Positions 37,611 to 45,692 of a DNA stretch of 64,000 nt are shown here, in pieces; position 1 is the stretch's first letter; every line of letters starts with the position of its first letter. The notes under the pieces are model-generated. The model did not search any database and was not told the DNA's origin. It was given only the letters and a program-made list of their open reading frames with translations. The translations under genes were made by a program, and so were the position numbers. The DNA is taken from NCBI GenBank assembly GCA_017164015.1, contig CP071065.1, positions 372,001-436,000 of the forward strand. The letters are read 5' to 3'. Source of the DNA: Nostoc sp. UHCC 0702 (lineage in GTDB: Bacteria; Cyanobacteriota; Cyanobacteriia; Cyanobacteriales; Nostocaceae).

Positions 37611-37682
37611 CAAGGCAAGTAATAAATTAGACTTTTCAAACAATCTCTAAGAGTTTCGGGCTTGAAGTGCCTTTACGTATGC

Positions 37683-37961
37683 TTATATCTCAGTTCTATC
37701 AGGTGATTCAGTGATTATGTCAAAAAATTTTTGATCACCATCATAATGAACCTGATGCTCAAGCACACTTACCATAAAAGAAAACTCTTGATTTTCCAGT
37801 CCTGTCTCAAAAGGAAACTGCTGATTCAAAAGTCCTGCCTGAGTAGTTATGCCAACTCTTTTTGTAACTTGGAAAGAATCACCCTTTTGATAACCTGGAT
37901 CTGTTGTGGATTTCTCAATAATTAATTGATAACTACAATAAAATCGATATTTAGCAATCAA
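37683..37961 (-). CDS. Hypothetical protein, 92 aa, third gene of DUF6888/6887 unit
   Basis: MIAKYRFYCSYQLIIEKSTT, then beta-rich sequence (SFQVTKRVGITTQAGLLNQQ ... FSFMVSVLEHQVHYDGDQKF). No recognised family. It begins 10 bp after the DUF6887-like gene, so it is probably co-transcribed. In the other copy of the unit (12103-12666) the DUF6887-like protein instead has a fused C-terminal domain, so this protein may be its separate counterpart; sequence similarity is not obvious. Confidence 0.55.
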   Translation of the reverse strand: MIAKYRFYCSYQLIIEKSTTDPGYQKGDSFQVTKRVGITTQAGLLNQQFPFETGLENQEFSFMVSVLEHQVHYDGDQKFFDIITESPDRTEI

Positions 37962-37971
37962 AGCATGTTAC

Positions 37972-38178
37972 TTAACCTTGTTGATCGCTAATTTGCTGAC
38001 GAATAGCTGCTTTAATTTTACTATCAAAGTCAGGATCATCTACTGTAGTAATCACTTTTAGCCTTCGCCCCTGACGACGTTCTAAATAAGCTTGAAGTGC
38101 AACTTTATCTTCTCGATGCTTTATGAAATACTCTTTTAACTCTTGGTCAGACATAGCAGTGTAATCAATTTGACTCAT
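37972..38178 (-). CDS. DUF6887-like protein
   Basis: 68 residues: IDYTAMSDQELKEYFIKHREDKVALQAYLERRQGRRLKVITTVDDPDFDSKIKAAIRQQI. The MSDQELKEYFIKHREDxxALQAYLERR pattern matches the family I recall as DUF6887, and the N-terminal part of the protein at 12103. Its ATG overlaps the stop of the DUF6888-like gene by one base (TAATG). A role with its partner is unknown. Confidence 0.7.
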   Translation of the reverse strand: MSQIDYTAMSDQELKEYFIKHREDKVALQAYLERRQGRRLKVITTVDDPDFDSKIKAAIRQQISDQQG

Positions 38179-38354
38179 TAAATCACCTCTCCATTTGCAG
38201 TAATTTCAAACTCGATTTCCTCGTTTTGCCCTGCCAATATATATAAATTTTGAGTGCGATCATCAATGCAAATGAGGTGAATAGGCTGAAATATTAGATA
38301 TGTTAACTGGTAACAGATTCGATATAAACCCCTCAATTGCGCGTTGGTAGGCAT
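38178..38354 (-). CDS. DUF6888-like small protein, 58 aa
   Basis: Found by reading the minus strand from ATG 38354: MPTNAQLRGLYRICYQLTYL, then IFQPIHLICIDDRTQNLYIL, ending ANGEVI. It aligns end to end with the protein at 11906-12106 (GLYRLCYRFTNVI ... LVRIDERTGNLYVLVAG). The stop TAA shares a base with the ATG of the DUF6887-like gene, giving tight coupling. Its short length makes it easy to miss. Confidence 0.72.
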   Translation of the reverse strand: MPTNAQLRGLYRICYQLTYLIFQPIHLICIDDRTQNLYILAGQNEEIEFEITANGEVI

Positions 38355-38450
38355 CCAACTTCCTAATTACCTGAATAAGATGTATTTAGTATACAGTTTT
38401 ATTTCATAAATGTGACTACATTCTATAGTTTAGACAAACCTTAGAATGTC

Positions 38451-38918
<468 letters not shown>

Positions 38919-39017
38919 AGTTGATACATCGATACTGTATTTTCATTAATTTGAGATTTTAGATGTCAAAATGTGGGTGACAATTTCTCCCTCATCTTCT
39001 CCATCTGACTCATTTCC

Positions 39018-39395
39018 CTATCCAGCCATATCACGGTAAACAGCGAGTTCATCTACTCTCATCTCAAAGGGTACACCTTGGCTTTCTGGAGGACAAACGC
39101 GAATTTTAGCACTGGCGACAATTTTGTTGAGTAACGTCCCCATTGGCACAATTTTTTGTAATATCCGCCAGTTGGTAACTTGGTCGGGACATTCAATTAC
39201 TAATGTCATTGCGCTAGCGTGGGTTGTGACGTACCACCGACAAGTAGATAAGAGATTTTGAATTGTGCGATCGCAAGCTTCGTAAAAGTACTTACTAATA
39301 GAATACTCTAGTTGCTGCCGCAAAATAATATCTGCCGATGTCGGCTGCATTGGATGAAATTCGTTACCATTAAAGGAATACTTTCTTCTAGCCAT
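39018..39395 (-). CDS. Conserved hypothetical protein, 125 aa
   Basis: MARRKYSFNGNEFHPMQPTS, then a helical region with LRQQLEYSISKYFYEACDRTIQNLL and a strand-rich part (WYVTTHASAMTLVIECPDQ ... ILQKIVPMGTLLNKI). No family is recognised. It lies 17 bp downstream of the SagB-type gene on the same strand and so is probably the last gene of the ankyrin-SagB-type operon next to nif. Confidence 0.6.
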   Translation of the reverse strand: MARRKYSFNGNEFHPMQPTSADIILRQQLEYSISKYFYEACDRTIQNLLSTCRWYVTTHASAMTLVIECPDQVTNWRILQKIVPMGTLLNKIVASAKIRVCPPESQGVPFEMRVDELAVYRDMAG

Positions 39396-39412
39396 TGTTC
39401 TTTACTTCCTAC

Positions 39413-40699
39413 TTAATTTCCAATTGCCATTGCATAGAGAACATCTTTTGTTGTGTCTAAGAATCTTTGAGTTTCGTCGTCATAATAAGCACCAATTGCA
39501 CTACATTGAATTGCCATATAGTTGCTACCCAGATAAATTATTTGTCCGAGGAAACCAGCTATTTGCATAGCAGTTTGATAATTTTTATAGTCAGACACAA
39601 AAAACAAAGTTACAGCACAATCTCTCGCGATCGCTTGATTTATGCATAAGTAACCTGTCTGTTCGCTGAAATCACCAGCCTTCAGCAGATGCTTACCTTT
39701 ATATAACCCTGGTGACATCCCCTCTACTCGATGTACAACCGAGTAAATATCTATTTCTTCATAGTTCTCAGTCGGTAATGGCTGCTCAAGTTGCTGCCAT
39801 ATATATAAATATTCTTCTTGAGAAATAAACTTTTTCCGGAAACGTCTACATGAACGTCTGTTTAAAATAGTCTGAGAAAATTTATCTCGATCAAATTTCA
39901 ACTGGGTCTGCTTTAGTTGCTGTTGGTAACTCTGCTGCAATGCTGTTGTTTTGTAGCTAGTTTCAATAAATTGATTAGCTTCAAAATAATCAGTACCACA
40001 GACAAAAGGAACCTTCAGCCTTAAGCGTCTCGTTTGCTTGTCTTGCACTTCTCCCGAAATTGCACAAGCTGTAATAAACTCTTTATTCTCAAAGCCTAAA
40101 TCAGTATTGAGAGCAAGTTTATCAAAGTCGAAAATTAACTGTATATCCTTGTCATGAAGATATGCTGATGCAGCGATCGCACCTAAATGGTGTCCGCTAT
40201 CCAAAAAGCAATATCTCATGCTCCTGTCTTGATATTTCCAACTAGACCTATAATAAACGCAACTAATTAAAAAAATGAATCCGCTGATACATTTGGTCGG
40301 TATAACGTAACTCTCCAAGCCATCATCAATTAATTCATAGATTAGTGTTAGACAATTATTCTCAACTTCTAGATGATATACACCATCTAATATTCCTTGC
40401 ATACCTCGAATCTGTACATAAACTTCTGTGGGATAGAGAGCGCCTGCTGAAGGATTTACACGTAGTTTATAAGACACATCCTTATATACCTTCTCAAGGG
40501 TGACTGCACTAGTTAACCAGATAAAAGAATGGATAGGATTATTGACATTTAATTGCACGCGTCTATAAAATTTGGGATAAACTTTAAATGCAGATGGTTG
40601 AGTTGATGCATCTACATAATTTGGATTCATCTGCACCGATAAGTAAGAATGCTTAGTGGCATCATGATAAGCTTTGCTTAGATTAAGATTTTGTGGCAT
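39413..40699 (-). CDS. SagB/ThcOx-type nitroreductase-fold dehydrogenase
   Basis: 428 residues with two nitroreductase-like halves. The first has RVNPSAGALYPTEVYVQI, GVYHLEVENN and WKYQDRSMRYCFLDSGHHLGAIA; the second has LNRRSCRRFRKKFISQEEYLYI and GLYKGKHLL. These are hallmarks of SagB-type FMN dehydrogenases, some of which oxidise azolines in RiPP maturation. No SagC/D or precursor-like gene is visible here. It lies 17 bp (overlap) from the ankyrin gene and just beyond the nif cluster, a position that is repeated in some other heterocystous strains (recalled). Confidence 0.82.
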   Translation of the reverse strand: MPQNLNLSKAYHDATKHSYLSVQMNPNYVDASTQPSAFKVYPKFYRRVQLNVNNPIHSFIWLTSAVTLEKVYKDVSYKLRVNPSAGALYPTEVYVQIRGMQGILDGVYHLEVENNCLTLIYELIDDGLESYVIPTKCISGFIFLISCVYYRSSWKYQDRSMRYCFLDSGHHLGAIAASAYLHDKDIQLIFDFDKLALNTDLGFENKEFITACAISGEVQDKQTRRLRLKVPFVCGTDYFEANQFIETSYKTTALQQSYQQQLKQTQLKFDRDKFSQTILNRRSCRRFRKKFISQEEYLYIWQQLEQPLPTENYEEIDIYSVVHRVEGMSPGLYKGKHLLKAGDFSEQTGYLCINQAIARDCAVTLFFVSDYKNYQTAMQIAGFLGQIIYLGSNYMAIQCSAIGAYYDDETQRFLDTTKDVLYAMAIGN

Positions 40700-41135
40700 T
40701 TTTCAATATCCTTAAAACTTCTACGTTACTTGCAAAATCTATCGCTTTATAATCATCTAAATTTTGTAAATATAGATTAGGATGATGTTGTAAAAGTAAC
40801 TTCACTACTTCAGTTTTTCCAGCCGAAGCTGCGTACATTAAAACAGTTGCACCATTATCATTTTGGTTATCAATATTAATTTTTGCCGCCAGCAGCAAGT
40901 TAATTAAATCGTAGTGATTCCCAAAACAAGCAAACCACAAAGCATTATTTCGATCATTATTTCTCGCATTTACATCTGCACCGACATCAATCAGTTCTTT
41001 AACAACTGTGTAAACTCCTTCTCTTGTAGCTTTCATCAAAGCTGTGTCGCCATTTTCACCATGCTGATTTAAATCTTCAAAACTGTAACCTTTTGCCGCC
41101 AACCATTGTTTTGTGACATCCGTCAAATTATTCAT
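40683..41135 (-). CDS. Ankyrin-repeat protein, 150 aa
   Basis: Four ankyrin repeats are visible after a short N-terminal helix: GDTALMKATREGVYTVVKELIDVGADVNARN, NDRNNALWFACFGNHYDLINLLLAAKINIDNQN, NGATVLMYAASAGKTEVVKLLLQHHPNLYLQN and a final YKAIDFASNVEVLRILKN (segments given separately). It is a protein-protein interaction module and overlaps the SagB-type start by 17 bp, so the two are probably partners. No signal peptide. Confidence 0.88.
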   Translation of the reverse strand: MNNLTDVTKQWLAAKGYSFEDLNQHGENGDTALMKATREGVYTVVKELIDVGADVNARNNDRNNALWFACFGNHYDLINLLLAAKINIDNQNDNGATVLMYAASAGKTEVVKLLLQHHPNLYLQNLDDYKAIDFASNVEVLRILKNATKS

Positions 41136-41634
41136 ATCTCTCGCCTAGTGTAAGTTTGCTCAACAAATAAAATGGTAGGCATTGTCCACCATTTTTAAAT
41201 AAAATAATACTTATTTATAAAAGTCAACTGCTTAAACAGTAATTATATGAATTGTTGTCAATCAAATATAGCAATCCGATTTGATTTCTGAATCACTCGT
41301 AGAGGTAAGGGACTGGGGACTGGGGACTGGGGACTGGGAAGAAGGAATAAAGGTGTACTAAGTTTTGTTCAAAAATCAAATATGAGTCCTATAATTTATT
41401 AACTTATTTTATAAAAATGCAACCCTACGACATTTATGTTATCAGTTTCAAATACCACCAACTTCAATCAACTAGGAATTCTATATTACCTACTAAGTAG
41501 AGGTAGCTTTGTTGGCTAGCATATTGTATAATGTCTGTCTTTAACAAGAATATTAAGAAATTTTGAATAATTTTATTTACACTATCAAAACTTGCTAACT
41601 TGGCAAGTAGAAATAACTAAAAGGAAATTAAAAC
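41136..41634. other. Intergenic region between ankyrin gene and mop
   Basis: About 500 bp with divergent promoters. It holds a short GGGGACT heptamer array at 41311-41338 (four copies) flanked by CCGATTTGATTTCTGAATC and a related ATCAAATATGAGTCCTATA motif, the same flanks as at 11513-11610, so this is a dispersed repeat. No gene is seen. Confidence 0.55.
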
Positions 41635-41844
41635 ATGGAAATTAGCGCTCGTAACTCTCTTAAAACCACAGTGAAAAAAGTTGTTGCTGGTTCAGTTAAT
41701 ACCGAAGTGACTTTAGAACTAGCTCCTGGGATAGAATTAGTGTCAATCATCACCAAATCATCAGCAGAAAAGCTTGGACTTGTAGAGGGTAAACAAGCTT
41801 ATGCTGTAATTAAATCATCAGATGTAATAGTTGCTGTTGATTGA
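41635..41844 (+). CDS. mop: Molybdopterin/molybdate-binding protein (Mop, TOBE domain)
   Basis: 69 residues: MEISARNSLKTTVKKVVAGS followed by NTEVTLELAPGIELVSIITKSSAEKLGLVEGKQAYAVIKSSDVIVAVD in two beta-rich halves, the single-repeat molbindin fold that binds molybdate in oligomers. It converges on feoA at the edge of the nif cluster, consistent with molybdenum storage for FeMo-co. A good AAGGAAATTAAAAC leader precedes the ATG. Confidence 0.92.
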   Translation: MEISARNSLKTTVKKVVAGSVNTEVTLELAPGIELVSIITKSSAEKLGLVEGKQAYAVIKSSDVIVAVD

Positions 41845-41935
41845 CAAATAGGCGACTTGCAAGGAAAAGTAAATCGCCTGTAAACATTAGAGACGCGCTA
41901 CGGCACGTCTCTAAAACTTAATATTCTTTAACTTA

Positions 41936-42187
41936 TCAGTTATCAATAATGCGGACATAAATAGCGCGAGCAACTTCTCGCTCTATATCCCAGGATATAT
42001 TTCCAATTTTAATGATTAAAGATGGTAACTGCTGTTCTAAAGTGATGGTAGTACCTGTGGTGACACCCATTGATGTTATTTTATTATGGATTGTCTCATC
42101 TTGAATTTTGCAGAAAGTGACGATGCCTCGCTCTCCTGTTCTGAGTAATTCTAATGAGCAACCAATTACGTTAAAAGGGGTAAACAT
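41936..42187 (-). CDS. feoA: FeoA-like ferrous-iron transport domain protein
   Basis: About 83 residues from ATG 42187 (MFTPFNVIGCSLELLRTGER); the frame opens to 42247 but the inner start fits the family. SLELLRTGERGIVTFCKIQDETIHNKITSMGVTTGTTITLEQ is the SH3-like FeoA domain (small, soluble). FeoA assists FeoB in Fe(II) uptake; here no feoB is seen in the window. It is the last gene of the minus-strand nif cluster, consistent with the high iron demand of nitrogenase. Confidence 0.85.
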   Translation of the reverse strand: MFTPFNVIGCSLELLRTGERGIVTFCKIQDETIHNKITSMGVTTGTTITLEQQLPSLIIKIGNISWDIEREVARAIYVRIIDN

Positions 42188-42294
42188 TTTTAAAGTTAAA
42201 AGATGAAGTATGAAGTATGAAGTATATGTTTTTTCTTCATACTTCATGCTTCGTTCTTTATTTGATTGCTAAGGATGACAATCAAAGCGATCGC

Positions 42295-42594
42295 TTACAC
42301 GAGATATGGTTCTTGATGTGTCTTAATCGTGCAGTTAGAACGGGGTTTGCCAACACAAAGGAGAGCAAAGCCCTTCTCTAGTTGTTCGTCATCTAAGAAC
42401 ATTTGATCTTCTTGATCTACATCACCTTCAACTACTTTACCTACACAACTTGAGCAAGAACCTGAATGGCAAGAGTAAGGTAATTCAATACCAGCTTCTT
42501 CTGCTGCATCCACAATGGTTTCATCTTCATCCACTTCAATTGTGGTGTCGAGGTCTTCTTTTTTGTTGATTAGTCTAACTTGGTATTTAGCCAT
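42295..42594 (-). CDS. fdxH: Heterocyst [2Fe-2S] ferredoxin
   Basis: 99 residues. The plant-type cluster ligands are in [10 protein letters not shown] (C-x4-C-x2-C) and LCVGKP (fourth Cys). The protein passes electrons to nitrogenase reductase in heterocysts. The assignment to FdxH rather than PetF rests on its position after hesB in the nif cluster and on the FdxH-like C-terminus ([13 protein letters not shown]). Full length. Confidence 0.95.
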   Translation of the reverse strand: MAKYQVRLINKKEDLDTTIEVDEDETIVDAAEEAGIELPYSCHSGSCSSCVGKVVEGDVDQEDQMFLDDEQLEKGFALLCVGKPRSNCTIKTHQEPYLV

Positions 42595-42762
42595 TTTCCG
42601 ATTCTCCTCAAATATACGATTCGGTTGGTTTCTCGAAGTTTTGAAGTCTTTCCCACTCTTCGAGAAAAAGCGCGGAATGCCTCAAATAATTGGTAATTCG
42701 TAATTCGTAATTATTACTAGTTTGAAAAAATTAGTAATTACGTATTATCAATTACGAATCAT

Positions 42763-43134
42763 TTAGCTGCAAGGTACACCTGTAGGCGTGCAGTCACCTG
42801 TTTTGAACGACTTTCCGCAGCCGCAGGTATCGCTTGCATTCGGGTTAGTAAACTTAAAGCCGCTTTCTATTACCCCTTCGACAAAATCGATTACCACCCC
42901 GTCCAACAAAGGCGCACTTTTGGCATCCACATAAACCAGCACCTTGCCTTGCTCGATAACTAAATCATCTGGTTGTGGTTTGCTAGTAATATCGATCGCA
43001 TACTCGTACCCACTGCAACCACCATCTTTTACAGAGACGCGGACACCTTTAGTTGTACCATTATCATCGGGAGCGGAACCTCGCAGGAATGCCCGCAGAC
43101 GAAATTCTGCTTTTTCTGTCAAAGTAACGGTCAT
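42763..43134 (-). CDS. hesB: HesB/IscA-type Fe-S carrier
   Basis: 123 residues of the A-type carrier family. The conserved GGCSGYEYAID motif holds the first Cys and the C-terminal DTCGCGKSF the other two (C-x-C). It delivers Fe-S clusters, probably to nif proteins. It lies between hesA and fdxH, a classic heterocyst nif order. The C-terminal tail (KTGDCTPTGVPCS) adds two cysteines. Confidence 0.94.
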   Translation of the reverse strand: MTVTLTEKAEFRLRAFLRGSAPDDNGTTKGVRVSVKDGGCSGYEYAIDITSKPQPDDLVIEQGKVLVYVDAKSAPLLDGVVIDFVEGVIESGFKFTNPNASDTCGCGKSFKTGDCTPTGVPCS

Positions 43135-43236
43135 TAAGTCTCCTAATTTGTAGCGATTAATTGTTCTGATTTTGGGTGTAGATTTGTCAGTTGTTAGTTG
43201 TCAGTTGTAAGTTGTTTAATATCTACTGACCACTGA

Positions 43237-44040
43237 CTAATGTGTGCAATTGCTACTGGTGGGTTCCATCGAATTGGATTGCGCGTATCTCCAGGGTGCA
43301 GTGTTACCGCAGACTGGACAAGAGCGATCGCGCCCAGATCGGCGTTTGGCAAATTCCATCCGATTAAAATCGATTGTCAGCAATTGTGACAATAAAGGTT
43401 GACTAAACCCAGTGATCAACTTCACCGCTTCCAGTGCTGTTAGACAAGCCAAAGTTCCCGAAACAGCGCCTAGAACTGAAAAGCCGCGCCGATCCCACTC
43501 AGGCTTCTCAGGAAACAGACAGGATAAACAAGGAGTTACACCAGGAATAATCGTTGTCAGATAAGCCTCCATCCCATCCATTGCGGCTTCCACCATTGGT
43601 TTGCGCCAACGCACACAAGCTGCATTTAACAAATCACGTTCCGTGAAATTGTGCGCGCAGTCCAGCGCCATATCAGCAGATTGCACCAAAGAGTCTACGT
43701 TTTCCGGGGTTATATAATCATGAACTGCTTCTATCTGAATATCGGGATTGATAGCTTCCAGAGTTTCCTTAGCTTTGAAAACCCTTGGTTGACCTACCCA
43801 ATCATCCGTCATCAGCACTTGACGATTCATATCATCCAGTCGCAAGTCACCACCCCGGACAAGGATTAGTCGCCCAACACCCGCCACTGCTAAGTAAAGC
43901 GCCGCCGTACCGCCTAATCCCCCCACACCCGTAACCAGAACCGTCGCTGACTTGAGGCGCTTCTGAGCTACTTCGCCAAAATTCGGAAGCATCATTTGGC
44001 GACTATAGCGTTCTAACTCTGTAGGCGTTAGGTTTATCAC
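43237..44040 (-). CDS. hesA: HesA (ThiF/MoeB/E1-like protein)
   Basis: 267 residues. The ATP-binding motif VLVTGVGGLGGTAALYLAVAG, the RQV(L)MTDDWVGQPR block and the zinc cysteines (PCLSCLFPE and CPVCGNTAP) match E1-like adenylyltransferases. HesA contributes to nitrogenase cofactor or sulfur handling; its exact reaction is not established. It is 10 bp downstream of nifW and 102 bp upstream of hesB. Confidence 0.94.
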   Translation of the reverse strand: MINLTPTELERYSRQMMLPNFGEVAQKRLKSATVLVTGVGGLGGTAALYLAVAGVGRLILVRGGDLRLDDMNRQVLMTDDWVGQPRVFKAKETLEAINPDIQIEAVHDYITPENVDSLVQSADMALDCAHNFTERDLLNAACVRWRKPMVEAAMDGMEAYLTTIIPGVTPCLSCLFPEKPEWDRRGFSVLGAVSGTLACLTALEAVKLITGFSQPLLSQLLTIDFNRMEFAKRRSGRDRSCPVCGNTAPWRYAQSNSMEPTSSNCTH

Positions 44041-44050
44041 TTTGTAACTC

Positions 44051-44368
44051 CTAATCAGAAGTGATTTCTGTCAGCGTGACTACATTCTTCGGCTTCTCGT
44101 TAAACACTTTGAACAGTTTTTGTTCTTGGGGTGTTGACAAGAGAAAAACCTCATAGGCTTTTTGTAAAGCTAAAGAATATTGATTTAGCTTTTCTTCTGC
44201 ACTCAGATCAGGATAATTTTCATCAATTTCCCGAATATATTGGGAAAACTTCTTCAAAATATGCAGACGATTTACATTCACAAATTTTTCGTCGTAGGGC
44301 AGATTAAAAAACTGCAAAAATTCCTCTGTGTCTACGAGCGTTTTGAATTCTTCAATAGTCCCAGTCAT
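44051..44368 (-). CDS. nifW: Nitrogenase stabilising/protective protein NifW
   Basis: 105 residues: MTGTIEEFKTLVDTEEFLQFFNLPYDEKFVNVNRLHILKKFSQYI. The F-x-F-x-x-PYDxxxVNVNRLHILKKF pattern is diagnostic of NifW, which protects MoFe protein from oxygen or assists its assembly. The start overlaps the upstream small gene by 4 bp (ATGA). Confidence 0.95.
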   Translation of the reverse strand: MTGTIEEFKTLVDTEEFLQFFNLPYDEKFVNVNRLHILKKFSQYIREIDENYPDLSAEEKLNQYSLALQKAYEVFLLSTPQEQKLFKVFNEKPKNVVTLTEITSD

Positions 44369-44583
44369 TTAACATTCTCCAATTTTTTCAGCTGTTGCTT
44401 AAGTTCATCTAGCTGTCGATAGATTTCATAAGTTGCAGCCGCCACATCCATAAGTTGTTTGTAATCTGTTGGCAGACCTTCTGCTAAATCGTGCAGATCC
44501 ATCTTCATTTGACCTGCTTTACTATTCAGCTTTCTAATCTGCCCTTGGAGTTCCTCAATACTTGTTTCTCCTGCCTGCACCAT
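44365..44583 (-). CDS. CCE_0567-type small nif-associated protein
   Basis: 72 residues from ATG 44583, with TTGGAGAAG as ribosome site (the longer frame starts at TTG 44595). Helical: TSIEELQGQIRKLNSKAGQMKMDLHDLAEGLPTDYKQLMDVAAATYEIYRQLDELKQQ. It matches the CCE_0567 family of small proteins located between nifX and nifW; a metal-binding role has been suggested for the family. It overlaps nifW by 4 bp. Confidence 0.85.
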   Translation of the reverse strand: MVQAGETSIEELQGQIRKLNSKAGQMKMDLHDLAEGLPTDYKQLMDVAAATYEIYRQLDELKQQLKKLENVK

Positions 44584-44715
44584 CAACTTCTCCAAGATTA
44601 ATTTTGGATTTTAGATTTTAGATTTTGGTTTGGTTAATATTTTTATTAATTAAAGATTCATAAAACTAGTTAATGAATCTTTAATCCCAAATCCCAAATC
44701 CCAAATCTAAAATTG

Positions 44716-45192
44716 TTACAGTTTGCCAACTTCGGGGAAGCGCTTCGCTAAATCAATTCCTTTTTGGACGAATTTTTCTCCTTCTTCGGCTAGTTTCTCT
44801 AGAGAATCAAAGCCGAAACGATGAGCATCTCGTAAAGTTTTCACACCTAGCAAAAGCCGACCAGAAAAAACTAATGCCCAACCAAATCCCTCATGGCTCA
44901 AATCAACCACCACTTGAGATATCAAACCAGTTTCTTTTTCAATTCCGGCGGCGATAGCTCGGAAAAACGCCATAATTCGCGCCTGAGTTATCGGATCAAC
45001 TTCACCCTCGACAGAAATTTCACGTTTTTTCTGTTTAGTCACAACAAAGGGTTTGAGAATTAACTCATCCGACCAATTCCGGTAAACTCCATAATTATCT
45101 TGTCCCCGGATTTGGAGAACTAAAGTCTTCAAAAAAGGAGAGTCTAAGACTACGGTTGTAGTGGTTCCGTTAACGCCGTTATTTTCACTCAT
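44716..45192 (-). CDS. NifX-associated nitrogen fixation protein (DUF269)
   Basis: 158 residues: SPFLKTLVLQIRGQDNYGVYRNWSDELILKPFVVTKQKKREI and SHEGFGWALVFSGRLLLGVKTLRDAHRFGF mark DUF269, invariably linked to nifX. Its role in FeMo-co assembly is unproven. It overlaps nifX by 4 bp, so the two are translated together. Confidence 0.93.
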   Translation of the reverse strand: MSENNGVNGTTTTVVLDSPFLKTLVLQIRGQDNYGVYRNWSDELILKPFVVTKQKKREISVEGEVDPITQARIMAFFRAIAAGIEKETGLISQVVVDLSHEGFGWALVFSGRLLLGVKTLRDAHRFGFDSLEKLAEEGEKFVQKGIDLAKRFPEVGKL

Positions 45193-45602
45193 ACTGTTGC
45201 TTCATTTTCTACTTCATCTGCAAAGCTTGAGGGTTTTTGCTGTAAGGCTTTACGCAACCAAGGTGGAGGGTTGCCTTTCAGGGTTTGTACTAATTTATTC
45301 AGTACTTCATTAATTTCTTCTTCTTCCGATCGCGCCTTAACCGGAGTCACACCTTTCTTGATTAACCGAGCTGCGGCACTACCACCAATTGCTGTAACAT
45401 AAACAATGGTACAATCATTGATAGCATCAAGTTTTGGTGTGATTTTATCCTCATTACCATCTTCTTTGAGGTCGCCAGAAAATGTCAGAGTTTCTAGAAA
45501 TTGATATCCCTCATTTGAGATTTCATAAACATCAATTTCTCTTGCCCATCCGAAGTGAGCATTAATGTGAACGTGGTCACTTGTGGTAAAGGCAATTTTC
45601 AT
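45189..45602 (-). CDS. nifX: Nitrogenase cofactor carrier NifX
   Basis: 137 residues with MKIAFTTSDHVHINAHFGWA and VYVTAIGGSAAARLIKKGVTPVK motifs of the NifX/NafY domain, which binds FeMo-co precursors between NifB and NifEN. Full length. It follows nifN after a 90-bp repeat and overlaps the DUF269 gene by 4 bp. Confidence 0.94.
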   Translation of the reverse strand: MKIAFTTSDHVHINAHFGWAREIDVYEISNEGYQFLETLTFSGDLKEDGNEDKITPKLDAINDCTIVYVTAIGGSAAARLIKKGVTPVKARSEEEEINEVLNKLVQTLKGNPPPWLRKALQQKPSSFADEVENEATV

Positions 45603-45692
45603 TGTTAGTTGTTAGTTGTTAGTTGTTAGTTGTCAATGGTCAATGGTCAATAGTTAAAAACTCTTAAACTTTTGACTATTGACTTTTGACTA
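45603..45692. repeat. nifN-nifX intergenic heptamer repeat
   Basis: Five copies of GTTAGTT are followed by TCAATGG heptads and then an inverted pair (CTTTTGACTATTGAC). The whole 90-bp gap between nifN and nifX is repeat-derived and may fold into a hairpin in the nif mRNA. Confidence 0.8.

Noticed and set aside
37368..37643. 91-aa ORF between RelE-type antitoxin and the 92-aa gene
   Set aside because: Its sequence is the translation of the hairpin train; overlaps the antitoxin start and has no family.
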